From Cellulosimicrobium protaetiae (GTDB taxonomy: Bacteria > Actinomycetota > Actinomycetes > Actinomycetales > Cellulomonadaceae), in the NCBI RefSeq assembly GCF_009708005.2, contig NZ_CP052757.1:3472001-3536000 (forward strand): a stretch of DNA of 64,000 bases. The letters run 5' to 3'. This document shows, one piece after another, positions 1 to 8,032 of the stretch; the stretch's first letter is position 1; the number at the start of each line of letters is the position of its first letter. The notes below the pieces were generated by a model, which saw only the letters and a list, made by a program, of their open reading frames with translations, did not search any database and was not told the DNA's origin. A program made the position numbers and the translations under genes.

Positions 1-77
1 TGGCGCACCGCACGTTCGTCACCGGCCCGGAGGACGCGGGCGCGAGCGCCCGGAGGCTCGTCGCCACCCTCGCCTGA
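1..77 (+). CDS. C-terminal end of an unidentified protein (truncated by window edge)
   Basis: An open frame enters from the left edge and stops at TGA 75-77. It encodes about 24 residues ending in ASARRLVATLA, with the third-position GC bias expected of real coding sequence here. It converges on the lpdA-like gene, whose stop lies 37 bases further on. The fragment is too short to assign to a family. No strong hairpin is visible in the 37-base gap. Confidence 0.5.
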   Translation, partial: AHRTFVTGPEDAGASARRLVATLA

Positions 78-114
78 GGAGCTCGCCTGAGGTGCTCGCC
101 GGAGGGCGGCGCCG

Positions 115-1566
115 TCAGTCCTCGCGGTGGTGCAGCATCCGTGCGACCTCGGCGATGGAGCCCGACAGCGACGGGTAGACGGTGAAGGCCGACGCGACGT
201 CGTCGACCGTGAGCCGGTGCGACACGGCGAGCGTGATGGGGAAGACGAGCTCGCTCGCGCGCGGCGCGACGACGACGCCGCCGAGCACGACCCCCGCCTC
301 GGGGTGAGCGAAGAGCTTGACGAAGCCGTCGCGCATGCCGAGCATCTTGGCGCGCGGGTTGCGCGCGAGCGGGAGCACCGTCGTGACGTACTTGCTGCTC
401 TGCGCCTTGAGCTGCTCCTCGCTGTACCCGACGGTCGCGATCTCGGGCGCGGTGAAGATGTTCGCGGCGACGGTCCGGAGCTTGATCGGCACGACGGCGT
501 CGCCGAGCGCGTGCGACATGGCGACGCGGCCCTGCATCGCGGCGACCGACGCGAGCGGCAGGACGCCGGTGCAGTCGCCGGCCGCGTAGACGCCGCGCAC
601 CGACGTGCGCGACACCTTGTCGACCTCGACGTGCCCGCTCGGGGTGAGGCGCACCCCGGCCTCCTCGAGCCCGATGCCCTGGGTGGAGGGGATCGCGCCG
701 ACGGCGATGAGGACGTGCGAGCCCTCGACGACGCGGCCGTCGGCGAGGGTCACGCGCACGCCGTCCGCGGTGCGCTCGGCGGACTCGGCGCGGGACCGCG
801 ACATGACCGTCATGCCGCGGGATCGGAACACGCCCTCGAGCAGCTCGGCCGCGTCGGCGTCCTCGCCCGGGAGCACGCGGTCGCGGCTCGACACGAGCAC
901 GACGTCCGAGCCGAGCGCGTTGTAGGCGCCGGCGAACTCGGCGCCCGTGACGCCGGACCCGACGACGATCAGCCGCTCCGGGAGCTCGGACAGGTTGTAG
1001 AGCTGGGTCCAGGTGAGGATGCGCTCGCCGTCGGGCTGCGCCGTCGGCAGGACGCGCGGGGTCGCGCCGACCGCGACGAGGATCACGTCCGCGTCGAGCG
1101 TGAGCGGGCCGTCCGCGCCGTCCGGCGAGTCGACGACGACGCGCGCGGGGCCGTCCAGCCGGCCCGCGCCGATCACGACGCGCACGCCCTCGCGCTCGAG
1201 GCGCGCGTGGATGTCCGCGGACTGCGCGGCGGCGAGCGCCATGACGCGCGTGTTCACCGCCTCGAGGTCGACGATGTGGCGGCGCATGGCGGGGTGCTGC
1301 GCCTTGGCGGTGTCGACAGGAAGGCGGATGCCGAGCTCGGCGGCGCGCTCGGCGATGGTCATCCAGTCGGCGGTCGCGATGAGGGTCTTGGAGGGGACGA
1401 CGTCGGTCAGGACGGCCGCGCCGCCGAGGCCCTGGCGTTCGACGACGGTCACGTCGGCGCCGAGCCGGCGGGCGACGAGCGCGGCCTCGTAGCCGCCGGG
1501 CCCACCTCCGAGGACGACGATGCGGGTGGCCTGATGGTCGATGCTCGCGTGCGTCACGCGGGACAT
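115..1566 (-). CDS. lpdA: NAD(P)H-quinone dehydrogenase, LpdA type (flavoprotein disulfide reductase family without redox cysteines)
   Basis: A 483-residue FAD/NAD(P) flavoprotein. It has an N-terminal FAD motif (VVLGGGPGGYEAA, about residues 18-30), a central NAD(P) Rossmann motif (VVGSGVTGAEFAG), the second FAD motif (VYAAGDCTGVLPLAS) and a C-terminal dimerisation domain ending YPSLSGSIAEVARML. Where true dihydrolipoamide dehydrogenases carry CxxxxC, this protein reads GGAAVLTDVVPSKT, so the redox-active cysteine pair is absent. That matches the M. tuberculosis LpdA (Rv3303c) subgroup, which reduces quinones rather than lipoamide. The gene lies back-to-back with punA, as in mycobacteria. 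The function is family-based; start ATG at 1566. Many pipelines would miscall it lipoamide dehydrogenase. Confidence 0.88.
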   Translation of the reverse strand: MSRVTHASIDHQATRIVVLGGGPGGYEAALVARRLGADVTVVERQGLGGAAVLTDVVPSKTLIATADWMTIAERAAELGIRLPVDTAKAQHPAMRRHIVDLEAVNTRVMALAAAQSADIHARLEREGVRVVIGAGRLDGPARVVVDSPDGADGPLTLDADVILVAVGATPRVLPTAQPDGERILTWTQLYNLSELPERLIVVGSGVTGAEFAGAYNALGSDVVLVSSRDRVLPGEDADAAELLEGVFRSRGMTVMSRSRAESAERTADGVRVTLADGRVVEGSHVLIAVGAIPSTQGIGLEEAGVRLTPSGHVEVDKVSRTSVRGVYAAGDCTGVLPLASVAAMQGRVAMSHALGDAVVPIKLRTVAANIFTAPEIATVGYSEEQLKAQSSKYVTTVLPLARNPRAKMLGMRDGFVKLFAHPEAGVVLGGVVVAPRASELVFPITLAVSHRLTVDDVASAFTVYPSLSGSIAEVARMLHHRED

Positions 1567-1673
1567 TCTGTCAGGCCGTCGCGTCCCCTCGTGTCAGCAT
1601 GCGAGACGCCGCGGCCGGTCATGGTGCCCGCGGGACGCGGGTCGCTCGTCGGGTCGCGCGCCCGGGGACGGAC

Positions 1674-1679
1674 TAGCCT
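1674..1679 (+). promoter_or_regulatory. -10 element of leaderless punA promoter
   Basis: TAGCCT lies 7 bases upstream of the punA ATG (1687). Transcription would begin at or next to the start codon, and no Shine-Dalgarno sequence is present. The same TAnnnT-to-start geometry recurs at other operon heads in this window. No convincing -35 element. Confidence 0.6.
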
Positions 1680-1686
1680 TGCGACC

Positions 1687-2538
1687 ATGACGACGACGCC
1701 TGCGAGCACACCCCCGCTCGACGACCCCGCGACCGACCCGTTCCTCGTGGCGCGGGCCGCCGCCGACCACATCGCGCAGGCCACGGGGGTCGACGGCCAC
1801 GACATGGCCCTCGTGCTGGGCTCGGGGTGGGGCGGCGCGGCCGAGCTGCTGGGCGAGGTCGTCGCGGAGGTCCCGACGCACGAGATCCCCGGCTTCTCGG
1901 CCCCCGCGGTCGCAGGGCACCTCTCGGTGACGCGGTCGATCCGGGTCGAGCGGGCGGACGGCTCGGTACGGCACGCGCTCGTGCTCGGCTCGCGCACGCA
2001 CCTGTACGAGGGCAAGGGCGTGCGTGCGGTCGTGCACGGCGTGCGCACGGCCGCCGCGACGGGCGCCGAGACGCTGATCCTCACGAACGGGTGCGGTGGC
2101 CTCAACCAGGACTGGGGCGCGGGCACGCCCGTGCTGCTCTCGGACCACATCAACCTCACGGCCCGCAGCCCGCTCGAGGGCCCGACGTTCGTCGACCTCA
2201 CCGACGTCTACTCCCCGCGCCTGCGCGAGCTCGCGCACCGCGTCGACCCGACGCTCCCCGAGGGCGTGTACGCGCAGTTCCCCGGGCCGCACTACGAGAC
2301 CCCGGCCGAGGTGCGGATGGCGGGCGTCCTCGGCGCCGACCTGGTCGGCATGTCGACGACGCTCGAGGCCATCGCCGCGCGTCACTGCGGTCTCGAGGTG
2401 CTCGGCGTCTCGCTCGTGACGAACCTCGCCGCCGGCATCAGCCCGACGCCGCTCTCCCACGCCGAGGTCATCGAGGCCGGCCAGGCCGCGGGACCCCGGA
2501 TCAGCGCCCTCCTGGCCGACATCGCGAAGCTGGTGTGA
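1687..2538 (+). CDS. punA: Purine-nucleoside phosphorylase (class I, trimeric type)
   Basis: A 283-residue protein that phosphorolyses (deoxy)inosine and (deoxy)guanosine to base plus (deoxy)ribose 1-phosphate in the cytosol. Visible motifs are the phosphate-binding GSGWGGAAEL near residue 46, LTNGCGGLN, the loop SDHINLTARSPLEG, QFPGPHYETPAEVRM and GMSTTLEAIAARHCGLEVLG followed by VTNLAAG, all typical of the trimeric class I family. Start ATG at 1687, just after a -10-like TAGCCT; an open frame continues much further upstream but is antisense to lpdA and not family-like. The mutase gene starts one base after its stop, so the two are probably co-transcribed; the product sugar 1-phosphate would be the mutase substrate. 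Confidence 0.93.
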   Translation: MTTTPASTPPLDDPATDPFLVARAAADHIAQATGVDGHDMALVLGSGWGGAAELLGEVVAEVPTHEIPGFSAPAVAGHLSVTRSIRVERADGSVRHALVLGSRTHLYEGKGVRAVVHGVRTAAATGAETLILTNGCGGLNQDWGAGTPVLLSDHINLTARSPLEGPTFVDLTDVYSPRLRELAHRVDPTLPEGVYAQFPGPHYETPAEVRMAGVLGADLVGMSTTLEAIAARHCGLEVLGVSLVTNLAAGISPTPLSHAEVIEAGQAAGPRISALLADIAKLV

Positions 2539-2539
2539 C

Positions 2540-4384
2540 ATGACGGACCGCACCGCGGGCTACCGGACCGACCCTGCCGACGACCCGACGTTCGACCCGG
2601 GGACCGACCGCGGTGCGTTCCTCGAGCGTGTCACCGCGTGGATCGACGACGACGTCGACGCGGGCGACCAGGACGAGCTGCGCCACCTGCTCGACCTCGC
2701 GGACTCGCCCGACCCGCGCAAGCACGACGTGCGCGCCGCCGCCCTCGCCGAGCTCCAGGACCGGTTCTCCGGACCGCTGGAGTTCGGCACCGCGGGTCTG
2801 CGCGGGCGCATGGCCGCCGGTCCGCACCGCATGAACCGCGCGGTCGTCATCCGCGCGGCGGCGGGGCTCGGGGCATACCTGCTGGACGCGCTCGGCCCCG
2901 CGGGGGCGGGCGGCGCGGCCCGGCCTCGCGTCGTCGTCGGGTTCGACGCCCGGCACCGGTCACGCGCGTTCGCGGTCGACAGCGCGGCCGTGCTCACCGC
3001 GGCGGGGCTCGACGTCCTCGTCCTGCCGACGGCGCTGCCGACGCCGGTGCTCGCGTTCGCGGTGCGCCACCTGGGCGCGGACGCGGGCGTCATGGTGACC
3101 GCGAGCCACAACCCGCCCGCCGACAACGGGTACAAGGTCTATCTCGGCGGGCGCGTCGTCACGGACTCCGGGCAGGGCGCCCAGATCGTGCCGCCGTACG
3201 ACGCGCGCATCGCCGCCGCGATCGCGGCGGTCGGCCCGGCACGCTCCGTCCCCCGCGCCGGGACCGGCTGGACCGTCCTGGACCGGGAGATCGTCGGCGC
3301 GTACGTCCGGTCGGTCCTCGCGCTGTCCGACGGCGCCCCCCGTCGCCTCAAGGTCGTCACCACGGCGCTGCACGGCGTGGGCGGCGAGACGGTCGCGCGC
3401 GTCCTGCGCGACGCGGGCTTCACGACCGTCATCCCTGTCGAGGAGCAGCTCGACCCGAACCCCGACTTCCCGTCGGTCGCGTTCCCCAACCCCGAGGAGC
3501 CGGGCGCGATGGACCTCGCGCTCGCCGTCGCCCAGGACTCCGCGGCCGACGTCGTGCTCGCGAACGACCCCGACGCCGATCGCTGCGCGGTCGCGGTGTT
3601 CGACCCGCGCGTCGGCACCTACCAGGGCGCGGAGACCGCCCGCTCCAACGGGTGGCGCATGCTGCACGGCGACGAGGTGGGCGCCCTGCTCGGGGACGAC
3701 GTGGCGCGGCGGGCCGTCGCCTCGGGCGCGGCCGGCGGGGTGCTCGCGTGCTCCGTCGTGTCCTCGCGCCTGCTCGGGAAGATCGCGGCCGCGCACGGGC
3801 TCGGCTTCGCGACGACGCTCACGGGCTTCAAGTGGATCTCGCGCGTCGACGGGCTCGTGTTCGGGTACGAGGAGGCGCTCGGCTACTGCGTCGACCCCGC
3901 GCACGTGCGCGACAAGGACGGGATCAGCGCCGCGCTGCTCGTCGCGCAGCTCGCGAACCGGCTCAGGGCCGAGGGTCGCACGCTCGTCGACGCGCTCGAC
4001 GACCTGGCGCGCGCGCACGGGCTGCACGTGAGCGACCAGCTCTCCGCGCGGTTCACCGACCTCGACCGCATCGGCGAGACGATGACCCACCTGCGGGCGG
4101 CTCCCCCGCGCACGCTCGCCGGCGCCGGCGTCTCCGACGTCACCGACCTGTCGGCCGGTCTCGACGGCCTGCCGCCCACCGACGGCGTGCGCATCCTCAC
4201 GGCCGACGGGACGCGTGTCATCGTGCGCCCGAGCGGGACCGAGCCCAAGGTGAAGTGCTACCTGGAGGTCGTGCTGCCCGTCGCCCCCGACGCGTCGCAC
4301 GACGACCTCACGGCGGCCCGCGCCGCAGCCCGCGACCGCCTGGACCGCGTCAAGGCCGACATGCAGCGCGCCCTGGGCCTCTGA
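2540..4384 (+). CDS. Phospho-sugar mutase (phosphoglucomutase/phosphomannomutase family; possible phosphopentomutase)
   Basis: A 614-residue alpha-D-phosphohexomutase. The phosphoserine loop is VMVTASHNPPADNGYKVY with the catalytic Ser at about residue 189. The Mg site is DPDADRC, the sugar loop is FGYEEALGYCVDP and the phosphate-binding loop is RPSGTEPKVKCYLE. Length and N-terminal extension fit the PgmB/PmmB-type (PGM2-like) subfamily, some members of which interconvert (deoxy)ribose 1- and 5-phosphate. Its position directly after punA (TGA, one base, ATG) and before deoC makes a phosphopentomutase role plausible: it would connect phosphorolysis to the aldolase. That substrate is inference; annotation as phosphomannomutase (PmmB) is equally common. 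Confidence 0.9.
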   Translation: MTDRTAGYRTDPADDPTFDPGTDRGAFLERVTAWIDDDVDAGDQDELRHLLDLADSPDPRKHDVRAAALAELQDRFSGPLEFGTAGLRGRMAAGPHRMNRAVVIRAAAGLGAYLLDALGPAGAGGAARPRVVVGFDARHRSRAFAVDSAAVLTAAGLDVLVLPTALPTPVLAFAVRHLGADAGVMVTASHNPPADNGYKVYLGGRVVTDSGQGAQIVPPYDARIAAAIAAVGPARSVPRAGTGWTVLDREIVGAYVRSVLALSDGAPRRLKVVTTALHGVGGETVARVLRDAGFTTVIPVEEQLDPNPDFPSVAFPNPEEPGAMDLALAVAQDSAADVVLANDPDADRCAVAVFDPRVGTYQGAETARSNGWRMLHGDEVGALLGDDVARRAVASGAAGGVLACSVVSSRLLGKIAAAHGLGFATTLTGFKWISRVDGLVFGYEEALGYCVDPAHVRDKDGISAALLVAQLANRLRAEGRTLVDALDDLARAHGLHVSDQLSARFTDLDRIGETMTHLRAAPPRTLAGAGVSDVTDLSAGLDGLPPTDGVRILTADGTRVIVRPSGTEPKVKCYLEVVLPVAPDASHDDLTAARAAARDRLDRVKADMQRALGL

Positions 4385-4443
4385 GCCCTCGGGACGGCCC
4401 GCGCCCCGGCCCCACCGGACCCGCCACGAGGCGTACCGACGGG

Positions 4444-4449
4444 TAACCT
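4444..4449 (+). promoter_or_regulatory. -10 element of leaderless deoC promoter
   Basis: TAACCT ends 6 bases before the deoC ATG (4456), with no Shine-Dalgarno sequence between. deoC and the two aldehyde dehydrogenase genes behind it can therefore be transcribed independently of punA-mutase. Confidence 0.6.
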
Positions 4450-4455
4450 GGTGCG

Positions 4456-5517
4456 ATGAGCACAACGACACCGACGTCGGTCGCCGCGACCGGCCCGGCG
4501 GGCACCGGAACGGCCCCGGCGACCCCGGGTTCCGCCGACCGGTCCGCCGCCGAGATCGCCGATCTCGCGCGCTCCGTGACCGGTTCCGCCCTCCTCGACG
4601 ACACCGCCTGGCGCCGCTACCTCCACGGCCTGCCGGGGGTGGACAAGGTGGGCGCCGACGGCCGCGCCGCGGCGCTCGGCACCCGCTCGATCAAGACGAC
4701 GTCCAAGGCCTGGGCGCTCGACACGATCATCCGCATGGTCGACCTCACGACGCTCGAGGGTGCGGACACGCCCGGCAAGGTCCGCGCGCTCGCCGCCAAG
4801 GCGGTCCGCCCCGAGCCGGCCGACCCGACGTGCCCGTCCGCCGCCGCCGTGTGCGTGTACAACGACCTCGTCCCCGTCGCGGTGGAGGCGCTCGCCGGGA
4901 CGGGCGTCAAGGTCGCCGCCGTCTCGACCGCGTTCCCGTCCGGCCGCGCGAGCCGCGCCGTGCGCCTCGCGGACACGCGCGACGCCGTCGAGGCGGGCGC
5001 GGACGAGATCGACATGGTCATCGACCGCGGTGCGTTCCTCTCCGGGCGCTACTCCCAGGTCTACGAGGACATCGTCGCCGTGCGCGAGGAGTGCCGGGCG
5101 AACGGGCACCACGCGCACCTCAAGGTCATCCTCGAGACCGGCGAGCTCGCCACGTACGACAACGTGCGCCGCGCGTCGTGGCTCGCGATGCTCGCGGGCG
5201 CCGACTTCATCAAGACGAGCACCGGCAAGGTCTCGCCCGCCGCGACGCTCCCCGTGACGATCGTCATGCTCGAGGCCGTGCGCGACTTCCGGGCGCTCAC
5301 GGGCGTCCCGATCGGGGTCAAGCCCGCCGGCGGCATCCGCACGTCGAAGGACGCGATCAAGTACCTCGTCGCGGTCAACGAGACCGCGGGCGGCGACTGG
5401 CTCGATCCCGACTGGTTCCGGTTCGGGGCGTCGTCGCTGCTCAACGACGTGCTCATGCAGCGCAACAAGCTCGCCACGGGTGCCTACTGGGGCCCCGACT
5501 ACGTGACCGTCGACTGA
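4456..5517 (+). CDS. deoC: Deoxyribose-phosphate aldolase
   Basis: A 353-residue class I aldolase that cleaves 2-deoxyribose 5-phosphate to glyceraldehyde 3-phosphate and acetaldehyde. The Schiff-base lysine is K253 in FIKTSTGKVSPAAT and the proton-relay lysine is K289 in GVKPAGGIRTSKDA, 36 residues apart, as expected for DERA. It is longer than the roughly 220-260-residue E. coli-type enzyme because of an N-terminal extension of about 90 residues (Ala/Thr/Pro-rich for the first 30), resembling the longer DERA subgroup. Start ATG at 4456 sits right after a TAACCT -10 element. The aldehyde dehydrogenase gene begins 20 bases downstream and would remove the acetaldehyde produced. Confidence 0.93.
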   Translation: MSTTTPTSVAATGPAGTGTAPATPGSADRSAAEIADLARSVTGSALLDDTAWRRYLHGLPGVDKVGADGRAAALGTRSIKTTSKAWALDTIIRMVDLTTLEGADTPGKVRALAAKAVRPEPADPTCPSAAAVCVYNDLVPVAVEALAGTGVKVAAVSTAFPSGRASRAVRLADTRDAVEAGADEIDMVIDRGAFLSGRYSQVYEDIVAVREECRANGHHAHLKVILETGELATYDNVRRASWLAMLAGADFIKTSTGKVSPAATLPVTIVMLEAVRDFRALTGVPIGVKPAGGIRTSKDAIKYLVAVNETAGGDWLDPDWFRFGASSLLNDVLMQRNKLATGAYWGPDYVTVD

Positions 5518-5537
5518 GCGGGACTCAAGGACACACC

Positions 5538-7010
5538 ATGACCACCACAGCAAGCACGGCCGGCTCGCCGTTCGAGTACGCGCCGGCCCCCGAGTCGCGC
5601 GCCGTCGTCGACATCGCGTCCTCGTACGGCCTCTTCATCGACGGCGAGTTCACGCCCGCGTCGGACTCCGGCTCGTTCAAGACCGTCAACCCCGCCACGG
5701 AGGAGGTCCTCGCCGAGGTCGCCGAGGCGACCGAGGAGGACGTCGACCGCGCCGTCCGCGCCGCGCGCCGCGCGCAGGAGAAGGTGTGGGGCCCCATGCC
5801 GGGGCGCGAGCGCGCCAAGTACCTCTTCCGCATCGCGCGCCTGCTGGCCGAGCGCTCGCGCGAGTTCGCGGTCCTCGAGACGCTCGACAACGGCAAGCCG
5901 ATCCGCGAGTCGCGCGACGTCGACGTCCCGACGGCCGCCGCGCACTTCTTCTACTACGCCGGCTGGGCCGACAAGCTCGAGCACGCGGGCTACGGGCCCG
6001 ACCCGCGCCCGCACGGCGTCGCCGCCCAGGTCATCCCGTGGAACTTCCCGCTGCTCATGCTCGCGTGGAAGATCGCCCCCGCGCTCGCGACGGGCAACAC
6101 CGTCGTGCTCAAGCCCGCAGAGACGACGCCGCTCACGGCGCTCCTGTTCGCGGACCTGCTGCGCCAGGCCGAGCTGCCGCCCGGCGTCGTGAACATCGTC
6201 ACCGGCGCGCGCGCCACGGGCTCCGCGCTGGTCAACCACCCGGACGTCGACAAGATCGCGTTCACGGGATCGACCCCGGTCGGCAAGCGCATCGCCCAGG
6301 AGATCGCGGGCACACGCAAGCACGCGACGCTCGAGCTCGGCGGCAAGGCCGCGAACATCGTGTTCGACGACGCGCCGATCGACCAGGCGATCGAGGGCAT
6401 CGTCAACGGCATCTTCTTCAACCAGGGCCAAGTCTGCTGCGCGGGCTCACGCCTGCTGGTGCAGGAGACGATCGCCGAGGAGCTCGTCGACCGGCTCAAG
6501 GCGCGCCTGAGCACGCTGCGCGTCGGCGACCCGATGGACAAGAACACCGACGTCGGCGCGATCAACTCGCCCCAGCAGCTCGCGCGCATCACCGAGCTCA
6601 CCGACGCCGGTACCGCCGAGGGCGCGACGCGCTGGAGCCCGGACTGCGAGCTGCCGTCGTCGGGCTACTGGTTCGCCCCGACGCTCTTCACGGGCGTCTC
6701 GGCCGCGCACCGCATCGCGCGCGAGGAGATCTTCGGCCCCGTGCTGAGCGTCCTGACGTTCCGCACCCCTGCCGAAGCCGTCGCCAAGGCGAACAACACC
6801 CCCTACGGGCTCTCCGCGGGGATCTGGACGGAGAAGGGGTCGCGCATCCTGTGGATGGCCGACCAGCTCCGCGCGGGCGTCGTGTGGTCCAACACCTTCA
6901 ACCGGTTCGACCCGACCAGCCCGTTCGGCGGCTACAAGGAGTCGGGCTACGGACGTGAGGGCGGCCGGCACGGCCTGGCGCCCTACCTGATCGAGGGGAG
7001 CACCTACTGA
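5538..7010 (+). CDS. NAD(P)-dependent aldehyde dehydrogenase (catalytic partner)
   Basis: A 490-residue ALDH with all catalytic features: VIPWNFPLLMLAWKIAPALA with the Asn of PWNFP, GNTVVLKPAE, FTGSTPVGK, the general-base Glu in LELGGKAANIVF, the nucleophile Cys at about residue 300 in FFNQGQVCCAGSR, and EEIFGPVL. It most likely oxidises acetaldehyde released by DeoC, encoded 20 bases upstream. Start ATG at 5538 has no strong Shine-Dalgarno. Its stop overlaps the start of the next gene by one base (TGATG), implying translational coupling with a truncated ALDH-like protein. The pairing recalls ALDH16, in which an active ALDH domain is fused to a second one lacking the catalytic Cys. Substrate assignment is by context. 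Confidence 0.92.
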   Translation: MTTTASTAGSPFEYAPAPESRAVVDIASSYGLFIDGEFTPASDSGSFKTVNPATEEVLAEVAEATEEDVDRAVRAARRAQEKVWGPMPGRERAKYLFRIARLLAERSREFAVLETLDNGKPIRESRDVDVPTAAAHFFYYAGWADKLEHAGYGPDPRPHGVAAQVIPWNFPLLMLAWKIAPALATGNTVVLKPAETTPLTALLFADLLRQAELPPGVVNIVTGARATGSALVNHPDVDKIAFTGSTPVGKRIAQEIAGTRKHATLELGGKAANIVFDDAPIDQAIEGIVNGIFFNQGQVCCAGSRLLVQETIAEELVDRLKARLSTLRVGDPMDKNTDVGAINSPQQLARITELTDAGTAEGATRWSPDCELPSSGYWFAPTLFTGVSAAHRIAREEIFGPVLSVLTFRTPAEAVAKANNTPYGLSAGIWTEKGSRILWMADQLRAGVVWSNTFNRFDPTSPFGGYKESGYGREGGRHGLAPYLIEGSTY

Positions 7011-7945
7011 TGGCCCGCACGACGAAGGCGACCGCCAGCACACCCCGCACCGCGCCCGAGCGCCTCGGGGTGCGCAAGACGTACAAGCTCTACGTCGGCG
7101 GGAAGTTCCCCCGCAGCGAGTCGGGCCGCACGTACGAGGTGACGGACACCAAGGGCCGGTTCCTCGCGAACGTCGCGCAGGGCTCGCGCAAGGACGCGCG
7201 CGAGGCCGTCGTCGCCGCACGCGCCGCGCAGGCGAAGTGGGCCGGCGCGACGGCGTACAACCGCGGCCAGGTGCTCTACCGCGTCGCGGAGATGCTGGAG
7301 GGACGCCGCGAGCAGTTCGTCGCCGAGGTCGTCGCGGGCGAAGGGCTCACGGCGCGCCAGGCGGAGCTCGCTGTCTCCGAGGCGATCGACCGCTGGGTCT
7401 GGTACGCGGGCTGGACGGACAAGGTCGCGCAGGTCGCCGGCTCCGCCAACCCGGTCGCCGGACCGTACTTCAACCTGTCGTCGCCCGAGCCGACGGGCGT
7501 CGTCGTCTGCCTCGCGCCGCAGCGCTCGTCGCTGCTCGGCCTCGTCTCGACGATCGTCCCGCCGCTCGTCACGGGCAACGCGGTGATCGTCGTCGCGAGC
7601 GAGCAGCGCCCGATCCCGGCGGTCACCCTCTCCGAGGTCCTCGCGACGTCGGACGTCCCCGGCGGCGTGGTCAACGTCCTCACGGGCTTCACGAAGGAGC
7701 TCGCTCCCCCGCTCGCGTCGCACCTCGACGTCAACGCGCTCGACCTCGCGGGCGCCGTCGGCGCCGAGGGTGTCGTCTGGGGCGAGCTTGAGGCCGCCGC
7801 GGCCGACTCGGTCAAGCGCGTCCTGCGCCCCGCCGTCGGACGCCGCGGCGACGACGCCGAGCCGGACTGGACCGAGGCTCCGCGCCCCCAGCGCATCCTC
7901 GCGTTCACCGAGACCAAGACGGTCTGGCACCCCAAGGGCGTCTGA
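7010..7945 (+). CDS. Catalytically incomplete aldehyde-dehydrogenase-like protein (ALDH16 second-domain-like)
   Basis: A 311-residue protein aligning by eye with the N-terminal, cofactor-binding part of ALDHs: KLYVGGKFPRSESGRTYEV, ATAYNRGQVLYRVAEMLEGR, WYAGWTDK, GVVVCLAPQRSSLLGLVSTIVPPLVTGNAVIV and DVPGGVVNVLTG. The Asn of the PWN(F/Y)P motif is replaced, and the catalytic Cys segment and the whole catalytic domain are missing. It ends with RILAFTETKTVWHPKGV. Family length is about 490, yet there is no frame disruption, and the C-terminus looks purposeful rather than eroded. It is translationally coupled to the active ALDH (TGATG), so a structural or regulatory subunit is likelier than a pseudogene. 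A perfect hairpin terminator follows. Confidence 0.82.
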   Translation: MARTTKATASTPRTAPERLGVRKTYKLYVGGKFPRSESGRTYEVTDTKGRFLANVAQGSRKDAREAVVAARAAQAKWAGATAYNRGQVLYRVAEMLEGRREQFVAEVVAGEGLTARQAELAVSEAIDRWVWYAGWTDKVAQVAGSANPVAGPYFNLSSPEPTGVVVCLAPQRSSLLGLVSTIVPPLVTGNAVIVVASEQRPIPAVTLSEVLATSDVPGGVVNVLTGFTKELAPPLASHLDVNALDLAGAVGAEGVVWGELEAAAADSVKRVLRPAVGRRGDDAEPDWTEAPRPQRILAFTETKTVWHPKGV

Positions 7946-7961
7946 CCCTGCCAGCACGACC

Positions 7962-7994
7962 GTGGTGCCGTGATCGCGTCGATCACGGCACCAC
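7962..7994. terminator. Bidirectional hairpin between convergent ALDH-like and add genes
   Basis: Perfect 15-bp inverted repeat (7962-7976 with 7980-7994) and a 3-base loop. It lies 17 bases after the ALDH-like stop and 39 bases from the add stop. There is no U-tract on either strand, as is usual for actinobacterial terminators. Confidence 0.82.
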
Positions 7995-8032
7995 AGTCAT
8001 GTTCGGCGACCCGGGCGGGTCTGCAGGTCCGC

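Noticed and set aside
127-1686. Long + strand open frame antisense to lpdA, continuous with punA
   Set aside because: Composition is the complementary shadow of lpdA codons; punA homology and the TAGCCT element begin at 1674-1687.
7010-7945. Truncated ALDH-like gene as a pseudogene
   Set aside because: Frame intact, coupled start, coherent C-terminus and a terminator directly behind; erosion is not visible, so it is kept as a gene.
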